The notes under the pieces are model-generated. The model did not search any database. It saw only the letters and a list, made by a program, of their open reading frames with translations, and was not told the origin of the DNA. A program made the position numbers and the translations under genes. Below are positions 42,096 to 51,317 of a DNA stretch of 64,000 nucleotides, piece by piece. Positions within the stretch are counted from its first letter, which is position 1; every line of letters starts with the position of its first letter. Source of the stretch: Clostridia bacterium (GTDB taxonomy: Bacteria; Bacillota; Clostridia; Oscillospirales; CAG-272); the NCBI GenBank assembly GCA_017462385.1, contig JAFTRE010000011.1, forward strand, positions 88,391 through 152,390. Reading direction: 5' to 3'.

Positions 42096-42139
42096 TATGA
42101 TCAAGATGAAGTTAGTTTACTGCAACTTGATGTTTGTTA

Positions 42140-43684
42140 TTACTCGGTTACTTTCTCGTCAAATGCATCTGCAATTTGGCTGAGCGTTCTCTTCCATGAA
42201 GCCTCACTGCGCTTCAGTGTAGAAGCAATAACGCTTGAACCGGTCTTGTTTGTGATGAATGCACGCATGGTAGAGTCAGTGGAAAGTCCAACACCGCTCA
42301 TGGGCTGCAACAAGCAAACATACATATTACCGTATATGATATCAAGCATTTCGGTAGATTCCTCATCACGAGCGACCTTACCATCAAGCATAATATCAAA
42401 GAAGTCGGGGCGAACGATCTTATAGGAATAATATGCCATATCCTCGAGGATTATACCGGTGCGCTCAAGATCCTGATTGATCTTGGGAACGGAGGTATAG
42501 GAGGATTTGTTGTGTATGTAGGAATAGTAGTCGTCCTGAGTCTCTTCATACTTAGGAGTAGGAAGAATACCGAACTCAAGGTCGCCCTGTCTCAGCTGCA
42601 TAGTAGTGTACATGAGCTGGACATAGAACAAGCTGTGACCATTCTGGAAACCGCTCTCCATTCCACCATCCATAGAGATCCATGCGGAGCAAGCCTGAAC
42701 GCTGTCATCTGCAAGGAAGTCAACGACCTTGGACAGGATATTGATTATAGTTTCGCTTTCAAGATTAAGCACAGGGGTATCGGAGGTATCCTTTTCAACG
42801 ATAGTCTGGCCGGAGCCGTAGAAGAAAGGTGCCCATGCGTAGTTGTTGAATATGATGCCGTAACGGTCTTCTTTATCCATAAGGGTATCACCGTTAAGAT
42901 CGTCTACTGCCGCCTGGCAATACTCATACATCTTATCGATAGTCCACTTGCCGTCTGTAACGACCTTATAAGGATCGTCAAGACCGAGGTCAACGATCAA
43001 CTGCTTGTTGAAGTAAACAGCGGAAACGGCTGTAAAAGCATGAATATTTGTGTCACCGATAGCAAAAGCGTTCTTGCCAGAAATAGAACTGGTATCCATA
43101 ACCAGACCCATCCACCAAGGCTGATCGTAGTCCACATAATCAAGAGTGTTCATATCGCGCAAGTAACCCTTGTTAGCAAGAGACATGGTATTTGCGCCAT
43201 TCAAGTGCAGAACATCACAGATCTTATCGCCTGCGTCTGCGGCATTGGTAAATGTGCTGGACATGTCGCCGTTAAGCACACGCAGGGATTCAATGGTAAT
43301 GCCGTACTTGTCTTGCATTTCCATGTTTCTTTCATATGCGGCGGTGCTGATCGTCTCTGCCGAAGCGATGTCGCCGAATATCTCGTTAAAGAAAACGTTT
43401 ACATTATTGCCGTTCTCGATCTCGCGCTCCATAAATGTAAACGTCTGACCTGCGTAGCTCACCTCGGGAAGATTGGGAGCAGGTTCGTTGGAAGAAGTTT
43501 CCTGAGAACCATTGGCAGTAGTATCGGATGTACCGTTTCCGGAGCCAGACGGATCGACGGTGGTAGTATCTGCAGGCGTGGTGTCATCGCCGCTATTGTC
43601 ATTAGCACAAGCCACGGCAGTACAGCACAACATCATGAGCGCCAACAGAAGAGCCATTATCCGAATTTTTGGGGGTTTTTTCAT
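42140..43684 (-). CDS. Solute-binding lipoprotein, tandem paralogue A
   Basis: A 514-residue ABC-type substrate-binding lipoprotein. The signal peptide ends in a AVAC lipobox, then an Asp/Thr/Ser-rich tether (about 27-70) and the two-lobed binding domain with PWWMGLVMDTSSISGKNAFAIG, VYFNKQLIVDLGLDDPY and FFYGSGQTIVEKD. It is paralogous to the next gene upstream, with long identical stretches (RTGIILEDMAY, MRAFITNKTGSS). No permease or ATPase gene accompanies it. The start is supported by AAGAAAGGAA upstream and by a promoter at 43755-43783. Confidence 0.88.
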   Translation of the reverse strand: MKKPPKIRIMALLLALMMLCCTAVACANDNSGDDTTPADTTTVDPSGSGNGTSDTTANGSQETSSNEPAPNLPEVSYAGQTFTFMEREIENGNNVNVFFNEIFGDIASAETISTAAYERNMEMQDKYGITIESLRVLNGDMSSTFTNAADAGDKICDVLHLNGANTMSLANKGYLRDMNTLDYVDYDQPWWMGLVMDTSSISGKNAFAIGDTNIHAFTAVSAVYFNKQLIVDLGLDDPYKVVTDGKWTIDKMYEYCQAAVDDLNGDTLMDKEDRYGIIFNNYAWAPFFYGSGQTIVEKDTSDTPVLNLESETIINILSKVVDFLADDSVQACSAWISMDGGMESGFQNGHSLFYVQLMYTTMQLRQGDLEFGILPTPKYEETQDDYYSYIHNKSSYTSVPKINQDLERTGIILEDMAYYSYKIVRPDFFDIMLDGKVARDEESTEMLDIIYGNMYVCLLQPMSGVGLSTDSTMRAFITNKTGSSVIASTLKRSEASWKRTLSQIADAFDEKVTE

Positions 43685-43754
43685 TTGAAATAACCGTTCC
43701 TTTCTTGGATATATGCACTGATGAGCAACTACTCACTCATATCATTACAATAAT

Positions 43755-43783
43755 ATAATACCACACGTTTCATCATTTGTCAA
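43755..43783 (-). promoter_or_regulatory. Promoter of solute-binding paralogue A
   Basis: TTGACA (43778-43783) and TATTAT (43755-43760) on the minus strand, 17-base spacer. The region is nearly identical to the paralogue B promoter, and the leader holds a short hairpin TGAG-N6-CTCA (43722-43735). Confidence 0.85.
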
Positions 43784-43826
43784 CACAAATTTATCAATTT
43801 AATTAAAGCATTTCGCTTTATACACC

Positions 43827-43857
43827 AAAAAATCTCGGCAAAAAGCCGAGATTTTTT
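43827..43857. terminator. Terminator after solute-binding paralogue B
   Basis: A 13-bp perfect stem AAAAAATCTCGGC / GCCGAGATTTTTT with an A5 loop between the two paralogues; both strands give a U-tract. Confidence 0.88.
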
Positions 43858-43872
43858 GATTAAAAGTATGAT

Positions 43873-45390
43873 TTATTCAACCTTATCGGCAAACGAATCC
43901 GATACTGTGCCGAGAGTTCTTCTCCACAGCGATTCGTTCTTCTTCAAGGTAGAGGACATTGTGCTGGAACCGGTCTTGTTGGTAATAAAAGTACGCATTA
44001 CGGTATCCGCATCGAGACCTACGCTACTCATTGCCTGAAGTACGCAAACATAAACATTCTCATACAGATAGTCAAGCATTTCGGTGGACTCAACATCCTT
44101 AGCAACCTTACCGTCAAGCATTACATCGAAGAATGCGGGACGAATCAGCTTATAGGACTCATACGCCATATCCTCAAGAATGATACCGGTCTTGTCGAGA
44201 TCCTGATTCACCTTGGGAACGGATGTATAAGAGGACTTCTGATGTACATATGAATAGTATTCGTCCTGCGAAGCATCTACCTTCGGAACGGGCAGGATAC
44301 CGAAATCAAGCTCGCCCTGTCTCATCTCAAGAGTTACATACATGAGCTGAGCATAGAACATACCGTGACCTGCCTGGAAGTAGTTACCCATATTACCGTA
44401 AGAGAACCACGAGGAGCAAGCCATTACTTCATCATCTGCAAGGAAGTCGATGACCTTGGCGAGAGTATCGTATACATTGTCATCGGTCAGCATGAGCTTG
44501 GGAGTGTCTGCCGCATCCTTTTCGACGAGCAGTTTACCCGAACCGTAGAAGAAGGGCTGCCAGGAGTGGTTATTGAATATCATACCGTAGCGGTCGGCAT
44601 CGGTCATGATATTATCACCGTCAAGCTCGGCAACTGCCGCAGAACAGTACTCATACATCTTATCGAGGGTCCAATCGCCCTCTTTTACAATGGTATAGAT
44701 ATCGTCAAGACCGAGGTCAACTACCAGCTGCTTGTTAAAGTAAACAGCCTCGACTGCGGTGAACATCTGAATGTTGATATCGCCGAGGATAAATGCGTTT
44801 TTGCCGGAGATCGAGCTGGTATCCATAGCCATACCCATCCACCAAGGATTGTCATAGTCTATGTAATCCAGCGTGTTGATATCGCGCAGATATCCCGAAA
44901 CAGCCAGCGACATTGTGGTCTTTCCGTTTGCGGAAATGACATCACAAATCTTGTCCCCCGCGTCAGCGGCATTGGTAAATTTCTTTTGCAGATCGTTATT
45001 GAGCTCGCGTACGGACTCGATCTCGATTCCGTATTTGTCAACGATAGCCATGTTTCTTTCATAAACAGCGTTGCTGACGGGCTCTGCAAGGCTCAGGTCT
45101 GCATAAAACTCGTTGAAGTAAACGTCGATGTTGTTACCCATCTCAAGCGTACGCTCAAGGAACGTGATCTTTTCACCCTGATAGCTAACCTCGGGAAGAT
45201 CGGGGGTAAGCTCGGGCTCGGTAGTTCCACCGGAGACTGTAGTATCTGATCCGGACGGATCGGCAACAGTAGTATCCGCAGGCGTGGTGTCATCGCCGTT
45301 ATTGTTGTTGGCACAAGCCACGGCAGTACAACACAGCATCATGAGCGCCAACAGAAGAGCTACGAACCGAATGTTGTTGGTCTTTTTCAT
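43873..45390 (-). CDS. Solute-binding lipoprotein, tandem paralogue B
   Basis: A 505-residue paralogue of the downstream gene. Same lipobox (AVAC), tether and binding domain: PWWMGMAMDTSSISGKNAFILG, VYFNKQLVVDLGLDD and FFYGSGKLLVEKDA. The frame is open to 45438, but the ATG at 45390 has AAAGGA ahead and gives the proper signal. Each paralogue has its own promoter and terminator, so they can be differently expressed. Recent duplication with substrate divergence is likely. Confidence 0.88.
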   Translation of the reverse strand: MKKTNNIRFVALLLALMMLCCTAVACANNNNGDDTTPADTTVADPSGSDTTVSGGTTEPELTPDLPEVSYQGEKITFLERTLEMGNNIDVYFNEFYADLSLAEPVSNAVYERNMAIVDKYGIEIESVRELNNDLQKKFTNAADAGDKICDVISANGKTTMSLAVSGYLRDINTLDYIDYDNPWWMGMAMDTSSISGKNAFILGDINIQMFTAVEAVYFNKQLVVDLGLDDIYTIVKEGDWTLDKMYEYCSAAVAELDGDNIMTDADRYGMIFNNHSWQPFFYGSGKLLVEKDAADTPKLMLTDDNVYDTLAKVIDFLADDEVMACSSWFSYGNMGNYFQAGHGMFYAQLMYVTLEMRQGELDFGILPVPKVDASQDEYYSYVHQKSSYTSVPKVNQDLDKTGIILEDMAYESYKLIRPAFFDVMLDGKVAKDVESTEMLDYLYENVYVCVLQAMSSVGLDADTVMRTFITNKTGSSTMSSTLKKNESLWRRTLGTVSDSFADKVE

Positions 45391-45456
45391 ATAAAACCTA
45401 TCCTTTCTTGGGTATATTCTCCGTGAGCAAAAACTCACTCACTTTAATGTGCTATA

Positions 45457-45485
45457 ATAATACCACACTTTTCATCATTTGTCAA
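45457..45485 (-). promoter_or_regulatory. Promoter of solute-binding paralogue B
   Basis: TTGACA (45480-45485) and TATTAT (45457-45462) on the minus strand, 17-base spacer differing at one base from the paralogue A spacer. The leader hairpin GTGAG-N6-CTCAC is at 45423-45438. Confidence 0.85.
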
Positions 45486-45586
45486 CATAATTTTCCTCGA
45501 TGTTTTAAAGTATTTTTTTGACTTTTCTTTGCTTTTCGTTTGGGCAGTGACTTCAAATATACGATGTGAAAAAATTTGATTTTCTC

Positions 45587-45615
45587 TTGAACAATCGTAA
45601 AAAAAGTGTTATCAT
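45587..45615 (+). promoter_or_regulatory. Promoter of ABC exporter gene
   Basis: TTGAAC (45587-45592) and TATCAT (45610-45615), 17-base spacer, about 30 bases before the ATG at 45647. Confidence 0.65.
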
Positions 45616-45646
45616 ATATAATAATGTCACTACACCGGAGGTCAAA

Positions 45647-47380
45647 ATGAAGCTTCTCAAACGCTTCGTAAGTTATTACAAGCCGCACCGCCGTCTTTTC
45701 TTCATTGACATGCTGTGCTCACTTATGGTCGCCGTTGCCGACCTTTTCTACCCAATGATAACCAAAAATATCATCAATGATTATGTTCCCAATCAAAAAT
45801 TGCGCCTGCTTGTCGTCTGGGCAGCGGTCTTGGTGGGAATATACATTGTCAAATGCCTGCTCAACTATATAATCTCCTATTACGGGCACATCGTCGGTGT
45901 ACGTATGCAGGCAGATATGCGCCGGGATCTTTTCGATCACCTTGAGAAGCTTCCCTTCTCTTATTTCGACGAAAACAAATCTGGCGCGCTCATGTCACGT
46001 CTGACAAACGACCTTTTTGAGGTATCCGAGCTTGCGCATCACGGCCCTGAAAACCTGTTTTTGGCGCTAATTATGTTCATCGGCTCGTTTATTCTGCTTT
46101 CCACCATTTATCTGCCGCTTACACTTATAATCTTTTGTGTCGTTCCCTTCATTATATTTTTTGCTTTCAAAATTCGCAATATGATGAACACGGCATTCCG
46201 TCGCAGTCGCGAGCAGATAGCCGAGGTCAACGCCGACATTGAAACCGCCATCGCCGGAATTCGTGTCACTCGCGCGTACACCGCCGAACAGACCGAGAAA
46301 GAAAAATTCGGCGTTGAAAACCGAAAATTCGTCGCCTGCCGCTCGTTTGCTTACCGCGCAATGGGTATTTTCCATTCGGGCATGACGTTTCTAACTGACG
46401 TGCTCTATCTTGTAGTGCTTATCGCAGGCGGTCTGTTCTTTTTTTACGGCAAGATAGATATCGGAGAGTTTACCGCTTATCTGCTTTACATTTCGCTTTT
46501 CCTCGACCCTATCAAGCGCTTTGTAACGCTGTTTGAGCAGTTCCAAGAGGGTATGACAGGCTTCCGTCGATTTGCCGAGATAATGGAGACCGATCCCGAA
46601 ACCGATGCTCCCGATGCCGAGCAGCTCACCGACCCGCGCGGAGAGATCGCTTTCAAGGGTGTTTCGTTCGCATACAAGCCCGAGGAGGGTCTGGAGCAAA
46701 AGGAGGTCATTCACGACCTCGATCTGACCATCCCGCAGGGCAAAATGGTAGCGCTCGTCGGCCCGTCAGGCGGAGGCAAAACCACCATATGCAATCTTAT
46801 TCCCCGTTTTTATGAGCTTAATCACGGTTGCATTACCATTGACGGCAAAGATATTCGCAAGCTAACGCGTCATTCACTGCGCTCGGCGATAGGCATCGTC
46901 TCGCAGGATGTTTTCCTGTTCAACGGCACTATCCGCGAAAATATCGCCTACGGCAACCCCGAAGCCACCGAGGAACAGATAATCGAGGCGGCAAAAGCGG
47001 CAAACATTCACGACTATATCCAAACGCTTGAGCGCGGATACGACACAAATGTCGGCGAGCGCGGCGTCAAGCTGTCGGGCGGACAAAAGCAACGCATCTC
47101 CATTGCCCGCGTATTTCTCAAAAACCCCTCCATTCTAATTCTTGACGAGGTGACAAGCGCACTCGACAATGCGACTGAGATGCAGGTGCAGGCGGCGCTT
47201 GACGAGCTGACGCGCGGACGCACAGTGATCGTGGTCGCGCACAGGCTGTCCACTGTCAAGAATGCAGACGAGATAATCGTGCTCTCAAGCGAGGGCATCG
47301 TCGAGTCGGGAACGCACGACGAGCTGATCGCCAAAGAAAACGGCGTATACCACGAGCTTTATTCTTATCAGTTCAGATAA
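45647..47380 (+). CDS. ABC transporter, fused permease and ATPase
   Basis: A 577-residue half-transporter of the type IV (MsbA/BmrA-like) exporter fold. Six membrane helices span about 18-285 and the nucleotide-binding domain follows with Walker A GPSGGGKTT (372-380), the signature LSGGQKQR, Walker B LILDEVTSALD and the H-loop VVAHRLSTV. It works as a dimer. GGAGG 8 bases ahead fixes the ATG at 45647; the open frame upstream was rejected. It stands alone with its own promoter, so it is probably a homodimeric exporter; multidrug or lipid substrates are equally possible. Confidence 0.93.
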   Translation: MKLLKRFVSYYKPHRRLFFIDMLCSLMVAVADLFYPMITKNIINDYVPNQKLRLLVVWAAVLVGIYIVKCLLNYIISYYGHIVGVRMQADMRRDLFDHLEKLPFSYFDENKSGALMSRLTNDLFEVSELAHHGPENLFLALIMFIGSFILLSTIYLPLTLIIFCVVPFIIFFAFKIRNMMNTAFRRSREQIAEVNADIETAIAGIRVTRAYTAEQTEKEKFGVENRKFVACRSFAYRAMGIFHSGMTFLTDVLYLVVLIAGGLFFFYGKIDIGEFTAYLLYISLFLDPIKRFVTLFEQFQEGMTGFRRFAEIMETDPETDAPDAEQLTDPRGEIAFKGVSFAYKPEEGLEQKEVIHDLDLTIPQGKMVALVGPSGGGKTTICNLIPRFYELNHGCITIDGKDIRKLTRHSLRSAIGIVSQDVFLFNGTIRENIAYGNPEATEEQIIEAAKAANIHDYIQTLERGYDTNVGERGVKLSGGQKQRISIARVFLKNPSILILDEVTSALDNATEMQVQAALDELTRGRTVIVVAHRLSTVKNADEIIVLSSEGIVESGTHDELIAKENGVYHELYSYQFR

Positions 47381-47382
47381 AA

Positions 47383-47425
47383 ACCGTCCGCCGACGTGAA
47401 AACTCACATCGGCGGACGGTTTTTA
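47383..47425. terminator. Bidirectional terminator, duplicated copy 1
   Basis: A 17-bp stem (47383-47399 / 47404-47420) with an AAAC loop, one C-A mismatch and T-runs on both strands. It is nearly identical to the hairpin at 48147-48186, on the far side of the secreted-protein gene. Confidence 0.9.
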
Positions 47426-47486
47426 ATTCGTTTTTGTTTTAACCAATCCGTGGAGATATCGAAAAACATCAATTCCCAGATTTATT

Positions 47487-48041
47487 TTAATACATCGGCG
47501 TTTCCACAAAAGTACCGTTATCATATATAGCGTAATTAATTACTACATATCCGGGATTGTCACTATCTTTTAAATCAAGTAGCCACACTTCTACTTCATC
47601 AAACTTCAAATCCTCATAAGTGTCCGGCTGTTTAGCCAACCATTCTCTATCTGTTTCCCACTGTATATCATAACCAAATTCATCTTTATATGTACCGCTA
47701 TAAGTTACATCAATATCTGAAATTTCGGAGTAACTGTTTGCCCGTGACCACAAGTATGTAACAACCACGGTGGCAGTGGCAACATGTACACCATTTCTAC
47801 CGAGTTTATATTCAAATGTCTGGGTAGTCTGCGACTCTGGTAAAGCAAGCGGAGATACGGTTTTCTCAGATGTCGTGTGTAAAATGTCGATGCGATAGCC
47901 AAAAGGCCTGAATTCCAACAACTCTTCATATACTACATCGATGTCATCATTCAAAGAGGTTTCTGCTGCATAGACAGGCAACGCCCCGGCAATCACAACA
48001 ACAGCAAGTATCAAAACCAAAATTTTTGTGATTTTTTTCAT
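47487..48041 (-). CDS. Secreted hypothetical protein, 184 residues
   Basis: A small secreted protein of no recognised family. The signal peptide is clear (1-about 25, ending PVYAAE), and the mature part is rich in Tyr, Asp and Thr with a predicted beta-sheet character (TFEYKLGRNGVHVATATVVVTYLW). AAGGAG 7 bases ahead of the ATG at 48041. The gene is AT-richer than its neighbours. It has its own promoter and lies between near-identical terminator hairpins, which suggests it was inserted between two older genes. Confidence 0.75.
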   Translation of the reverse strand: MKKITKILVLILAVVVIAGALPVYAAETSLNDDIDVVYEELLEFRPFGYRIDILHTTSEKTVSPLALPESQTTQTFEYKLGRNGVHVATATVVVTYLWSRANSYSEISDIDVTYSGTYKDEFGYDIQWETDREWLAKQPDTYEDLKFDEVEVWLLDLKDSDNPGYVVINYAIYDNGTFVETPMY

Positions 48042-48075
48042 GTTTTTTCTCCTTTTTGTTTTTTATGGTGATTTA

Positions 48076-48104
48076 AGTATACCTTAAAAGTAATTAAATG
48101 TCAA
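48076..48104 (-). promoter_or_regulatory. Promoter of the secreted 184-residue protein
   Basis: TTGACA (48099-48104) and TATACT (48076-48081) on the minus strand, 17-base spacer. Confidence 0.8.
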
Positions 48105-48146
48105 TATATAAAAGTAATGTTTACAGTTTGTTCATAAATATATAAA

Positions 48147-48186
48147 TCCGCCGACGTGAAAACTCACGTCGGCGGACAGTTTTTTA
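48147..48186. terminator. Hairpin terminator, duplicated copy 2
   Basis: A perfect 13-bp stem (48147-48159 / 48164-48176) with an AAAC loop and a T6 run. It ends the flavoprotein-DUF1667 operon on the minus strand and matches copy 1 at 47383. Confidence 0.88.
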
Positions 48187-48195
48187 TTTAGTTAA

Positions 48196-48558
48196 TTATT
48201 CAATGCTACCTGCAGCGACAAGGTTTGCACCTGTGCCGAGGAAGTTTTCGACCAGCACGTCACCAACGGCTACAGGAGCCTTAACGGTGATCTTTTTGAT
48301 CTCCTCCATGCCCGCGAACAGCAGCTCTTTCGGAATGGGAGCCGAGGTACGGACAGCCATAAGAGGTGCCGCACAGCCCTCGGTCTTGACCGAAGAGGTC
48401 AGAATTCTGACGGGATGAATGAACTCGTTGCGAGCATATGTGTCGCCGCGGCGGCACTCGTTGCCCTCGAGGCTATCTATTGTGCCCTTCTCGGGGTCAC
48501 CGTTAACGGTGATAACACAACCCTTGGGGCAGGTGATACAAATTATCTTTTTTTCCAT
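48196..48558 (-). CDS. DUF1667 domain protein
   Basis: A 120-residue protein of the DUF1667 family. It opens EKKIICITCPKGCVITV, with a CxxxxC near the start (Cys8, Cys13) and a later GNECRRGDTYA, three conserved Cys that may bind a metal or iron-sulfur cluster. In many bacteria it is coded after glycerol-3-phosphate dehydrogenase-like flavoproteins, exactly as here, so it is probably a redox partner or assembly factor. It follows the preceding flavoprotein by 23 bases. Confidence 0.9.
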   Translation of the reverse strand: MEKKIICITCPKGCVITVNGDPEKGTIDSLEGNECRRGDTYARNEFIHPVRILTSSVKTEGCAAPLMAVRTSAPIPKELLFAGMEEIKKITVKAPVAVGDVLVENFLGTGANLVAAGSIE

Positions 48559-48581
48559 GATATTGATCCTCCGTTCTCTGC

Positions 48582-49826
48582 TCAGATGACCTCGACTCTT
48601 ACAGAGTCGACGCCTGCCATAGCCTCAGCCTTAACATCAACCGACTCCATCTCGCCGGGATTGATACGGATGAGCTTCTTGGTGTAAATCTTGTTTTCGC
48701 CGGCGTATACGTTGAGCGTTACGTTCTTTGCGGGAGAAGCCGCACGGAAGAACAGGCGCGCATCGGCATTGGGAACAAGTCTCTGAGGGCAGATATAACG
48801 AACATTGCCCTGCGGAACGGTGGGGATCTCCTTGTCGCACTTTGGAAGTGTGCCTGCCGCATACTGAGCGGCGGCGCGGCCGGTGCGAAGGCTTTCCTCG
48901 GTAACATTGTCAACAAGGTCGTTAACGTGAACTACGTTGCCGCAAGCGAATACATACTCTTTATTTGTCTGCATGAACTGGTTGACCTCGGGGCCGGAGG
49001 TGATGCGGCTGAGCGCAACTCCGCACTCGCGGGACAGCTCGTTCTCGGGAATAAGTCCGCAGGACAGAAGCAGTGTATCGCACTCGAAGGTCTGCTCGGT
49101 GCCGGCGATGGGCTTCTTTGTAGCAGGATCGACCGCTGCAACTACAACGCCCTCAACGCGGCGGTTACCCTTGATCTGAACAACGGTATGGCTGAGCATG
49201 AGCGGAATGCCGAAGTCCTCAAGGCACTGTACGCGGTTACGGGTAAGACCTGCGGTGTAATCCATGATCTCAACAACTGCGAGCACCTTTGCGCCCTCCA
49301 GTGTCATACGGCGAGCCATGATCATACCGATATCGCCCGAACCGAGAATAACTACCTTCTTACCAACCATTGTGTTCTGGCGGTTGATGAGTCTCTGTGC
49401 CGCGCCTGCGGTGTAGACACCTGCGGGACGGGTACCGGGAGTCATGATAGCGCCGCGGGTACGCTCGCGGCAACCCATTGCAAGAACGATGCTCTTGCCG
49501 TAAGCGGTAAACAGACCGTCAGTGCTGTTTACACCGGTGATGCAGTGATCGCCGATTTCGAGCACCATTGTGCCCAGTTTGAACTCAACGCCCTTTTCCT
49601 TTACCTGTGCGATAAAGCGACGTGCATACTCGGGGCCGGTCAGCTCTTCGCCGAAGTGCTTCAGACCGAAGCCGGGGTGAATGCACTGCTCCAGAATACC
49701 GCCGAGCGAAATATCGCGCTCTGCGATAAGAACGCGCTTTGCGCCGCCGTCAACAGCGCCGACTGCAGCTGCAAGTCCGGCGGGGCCACCGCCGACGATT
49801 ATAACATCATACATATTGTTATTCAT
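48582..49826 (-). CDS. NAD(P)/FAD-dependent oxidoreductase
   Basis: A 414-residue flavoprotein with a FAD-binding GGGPAG at the start, a second dinucleotide loop in VVILGSGDIGMIMARRMT, and LSCGLIPENELSRE. It is related to the middle subunit-type oxidoreductases coded with GlpA-like proteins. GGGGGA lies 7 bases ahead of the ATG at 49826; an upstream ATG at 49841 overlaps the previous stop (TAATG) and remains possible. It probably passes electrons between the GlpA-like protein and another carrier. Confidence 0.88.
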   Translation of the reverse strand: MNNNMYDVIIVGGGPAGLAAAVGAVDGGAKRVLIAERDISLGGILEQCIHPGFGLKHFGEELTGPEYARRFIAQVKEKGVEFKLGTMVLEIGDHCITGVNSTDGLFTAYGKSIVLAMGCRERTRGAIMTPGTRPAGVYTAGAAQRLINRQNTMVGKKVVILGSGDIGMIMARRMTLEGAKVLAVVEIMDYTAGLTRNRVQCLEDFGIPLMLSHTVVQIKGNRRVEGVVVAAVDPATKKPIAGTEQTFECDTLLLSCGLIPENELSRECGVALSRITSGPEVNQFMQTNKEYVFACGNVVHVNDLVDNVTEESLRTGRAAAQYAAGTLPKCDKEIPTVPQGNVRYICPQRLVPNADARLFFRAASPAKNVTLNVYAGENKIYTKKLIRINPGEMESVDVKAEAMAGVDSVRVEVI

Positions 49827-49840
49827 TAGTCTATCCCCCA

Positions 49841-51283
49841 TTATCTCAGATTTCCTACTGTCATCTCGGAGCCGGGATCGTTCTTGCAGACCTCTGCGAC
49901 CGAAATGCCAAGCTCTCTTGCAAGTATCTCAATTACCTTAGGTCCGCAGAAGCCGCCCTGGCAACGTCCCATACCTGCGCGCAGACGTCTCTTTACGCCG
50001 TCAACAGAGCGAGCGCCCAGTGTGCGGTGAATAGCATCGCAGATCTGACCCTCGGTGATAGTCTCACAACGGCAAACAATGTTACCGTATCTGGGATCGC
50101 GAGCGATAAGCTCCTTCTTCTCCTCGTCGGACAGCTCGACAAAGTGAGGTGTGCCGTGGCGGATGGGGTTGAAGTCGGTCTTAAATTCCGCCTTCATGCC
50201 GGACTCAAGCAGCATATCAACAACATATTTTGCGATAGCAACAGAGCCTGTCAGACCGGTGGAACGAACGCCGGAAATATTGACGTAGCCTGCAAGGTCA
50301 TCATACATATCAATGTTGAGGCCCTCGGGGTTACGCTGAGCACGCAGACCGCTGTACTGAGTAATGGTATCACGGAGGTTGACATTCGGAACCATCTTGC
50401 GGATATCGTTAGCGATGCTTTCAAGACCTTCGGTGTTGGTGCTCTTGTCGGTCTTATCCTGCAGATCCTCTGCGGTAGGACCGACCAGCATATTGCCGTG
50501 AATGGTGGGGCAGATGAGCTTGCCCTTTGTAATCTTTGTAGGAATGGGAAGCACGATCATGCCTACGCGGCAGGAGGTCTTTTTATCGAGTATGTAGAAC
50601 TGACCCTTACGGGGATTTACATAATAATCGTTCTTGCCGACATAAGAAGCTACCTCGTCACAGTACAGACCTGCGGCGTTGATAACATATTTTGCTTGAA
50701 TGGTCTGACCCTTGTCGGTCTTGACAGCGCAAACTGCGCCGTTCTCAACATCAATGCCCGTAACCTTTGTGCCCAGCAGGAAGTGAACGCCGTTATCCGC
50801 TGCGTTCTCTGCCATACCGATGCAGAACAGGAAGGGATCGATGATGCTCTCGCGAGGAATATAAAGTCCGCCGCGAACCTCGGGGTTGAGCTGAGGCTCC
50901 ATCTCGAGAAGCTGTTCGCCGGTCTTATACTCAACGTCGTAAACACGGTTCTTCATAGCCTTATGCTTGAGAGCAGGAAGCTGCTCGTACTGCTCGTCGT
51001 TAAAAGCGGGCAGGATAGCGCCGATGCGTGCAAACGGAACATCAAGGTCGCTCACGATCTTATCATACATGGGGTTAGCGGCTACGACAAGCTGGCTTTC
51101 CAGCGTGCCGGGGGCTGCGTCATAACCGGTATGTATGATAGCACTGTTGGACTTGGAGCTGTCGCCTCCGACGTCCTCATTCTTTTCCACTACCGTAACA
51201 TCGAGGCGGTACTTGGAAAACTCTCTGGCCAGCGCGCTTCCGACAGCGCCGGCGCCGATGATAACAACATCTGTTTTCAACAT
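49841..51283 (-). CDS. GlpA-like FAD oxidoreductase with BFD-type [2Fe-2S] domain
   Basis: A 480-residue DAO-family flavoprotein. The FAD loop GAGAVGSALAREF is at the N-terminus and the substrate domain follows; the C-terminal extension (about 400-455) has Cys404, Cys406, Cys441 and Cys446, matching the BFD-like [2Fe-2S] domain of anaerobic glycerol-3-phosphate dehydrogenase GlpA. Substrate could be glycerol 3-phosphate or a 2-hydroxyacid such as 2-hydroxyglutarate (LhgO-like). It is part of the M81-flavoprotein-flavoprotein-DUF1667 operon. Confidence 0.87.
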   Translation of the reverse strand: MLKTDVVIIGAGAVGSALAREFSKYRLDVTVVEKNEDVGGDSSKSNSAIIHTGYDAAPGTLESQLVVAANPMYDKIVSDLDVPFARIGAILPAFNDEQYEQLPALKHKAMKNRVYDVEYKTGEQLLEMEPQLNPEVRGGLYIPRESIIDPFLFCIGMAENAADNGVHFLLGTKVTGIDVENGAVCAVKTDKGQTIQAKYVINAAGLYCDEVASYVGKNDYYVNPRKGQFYILDKKTSCRVGMIVLPIPTKITKGKLICPTIHGNMLVGPTAEDLQDKTDKSTNTEGLESIANDIRKMVPNVNLRDTITQYSGLRAQRNPEGLNIDMYDDLAGYVNISGVRSTGLTGSVAIAKYVVDMLLESGMKAEFKTDFNPIRHGTPHFVELSDEEKKELIARDPRYGNIVCRCETITEGQICDAIHRTLGARSVDGVKRRLRAGMGRCQGGFCGPKVIEILARELGISVAEVCKNDPGSEMTVGNLR

Positions 51284-51317
51284 GATCTACTCCTATTTTT
51301 CTTTAATATTAGTGTCA

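Noticed and set aside
42512..43693. 393-codon plus-strand frame inside solute-binding paralogue A
   Set aside because: A similar shadow occurs in the paralogue B gene at the same place, as expected for antisense of related coding sequence.
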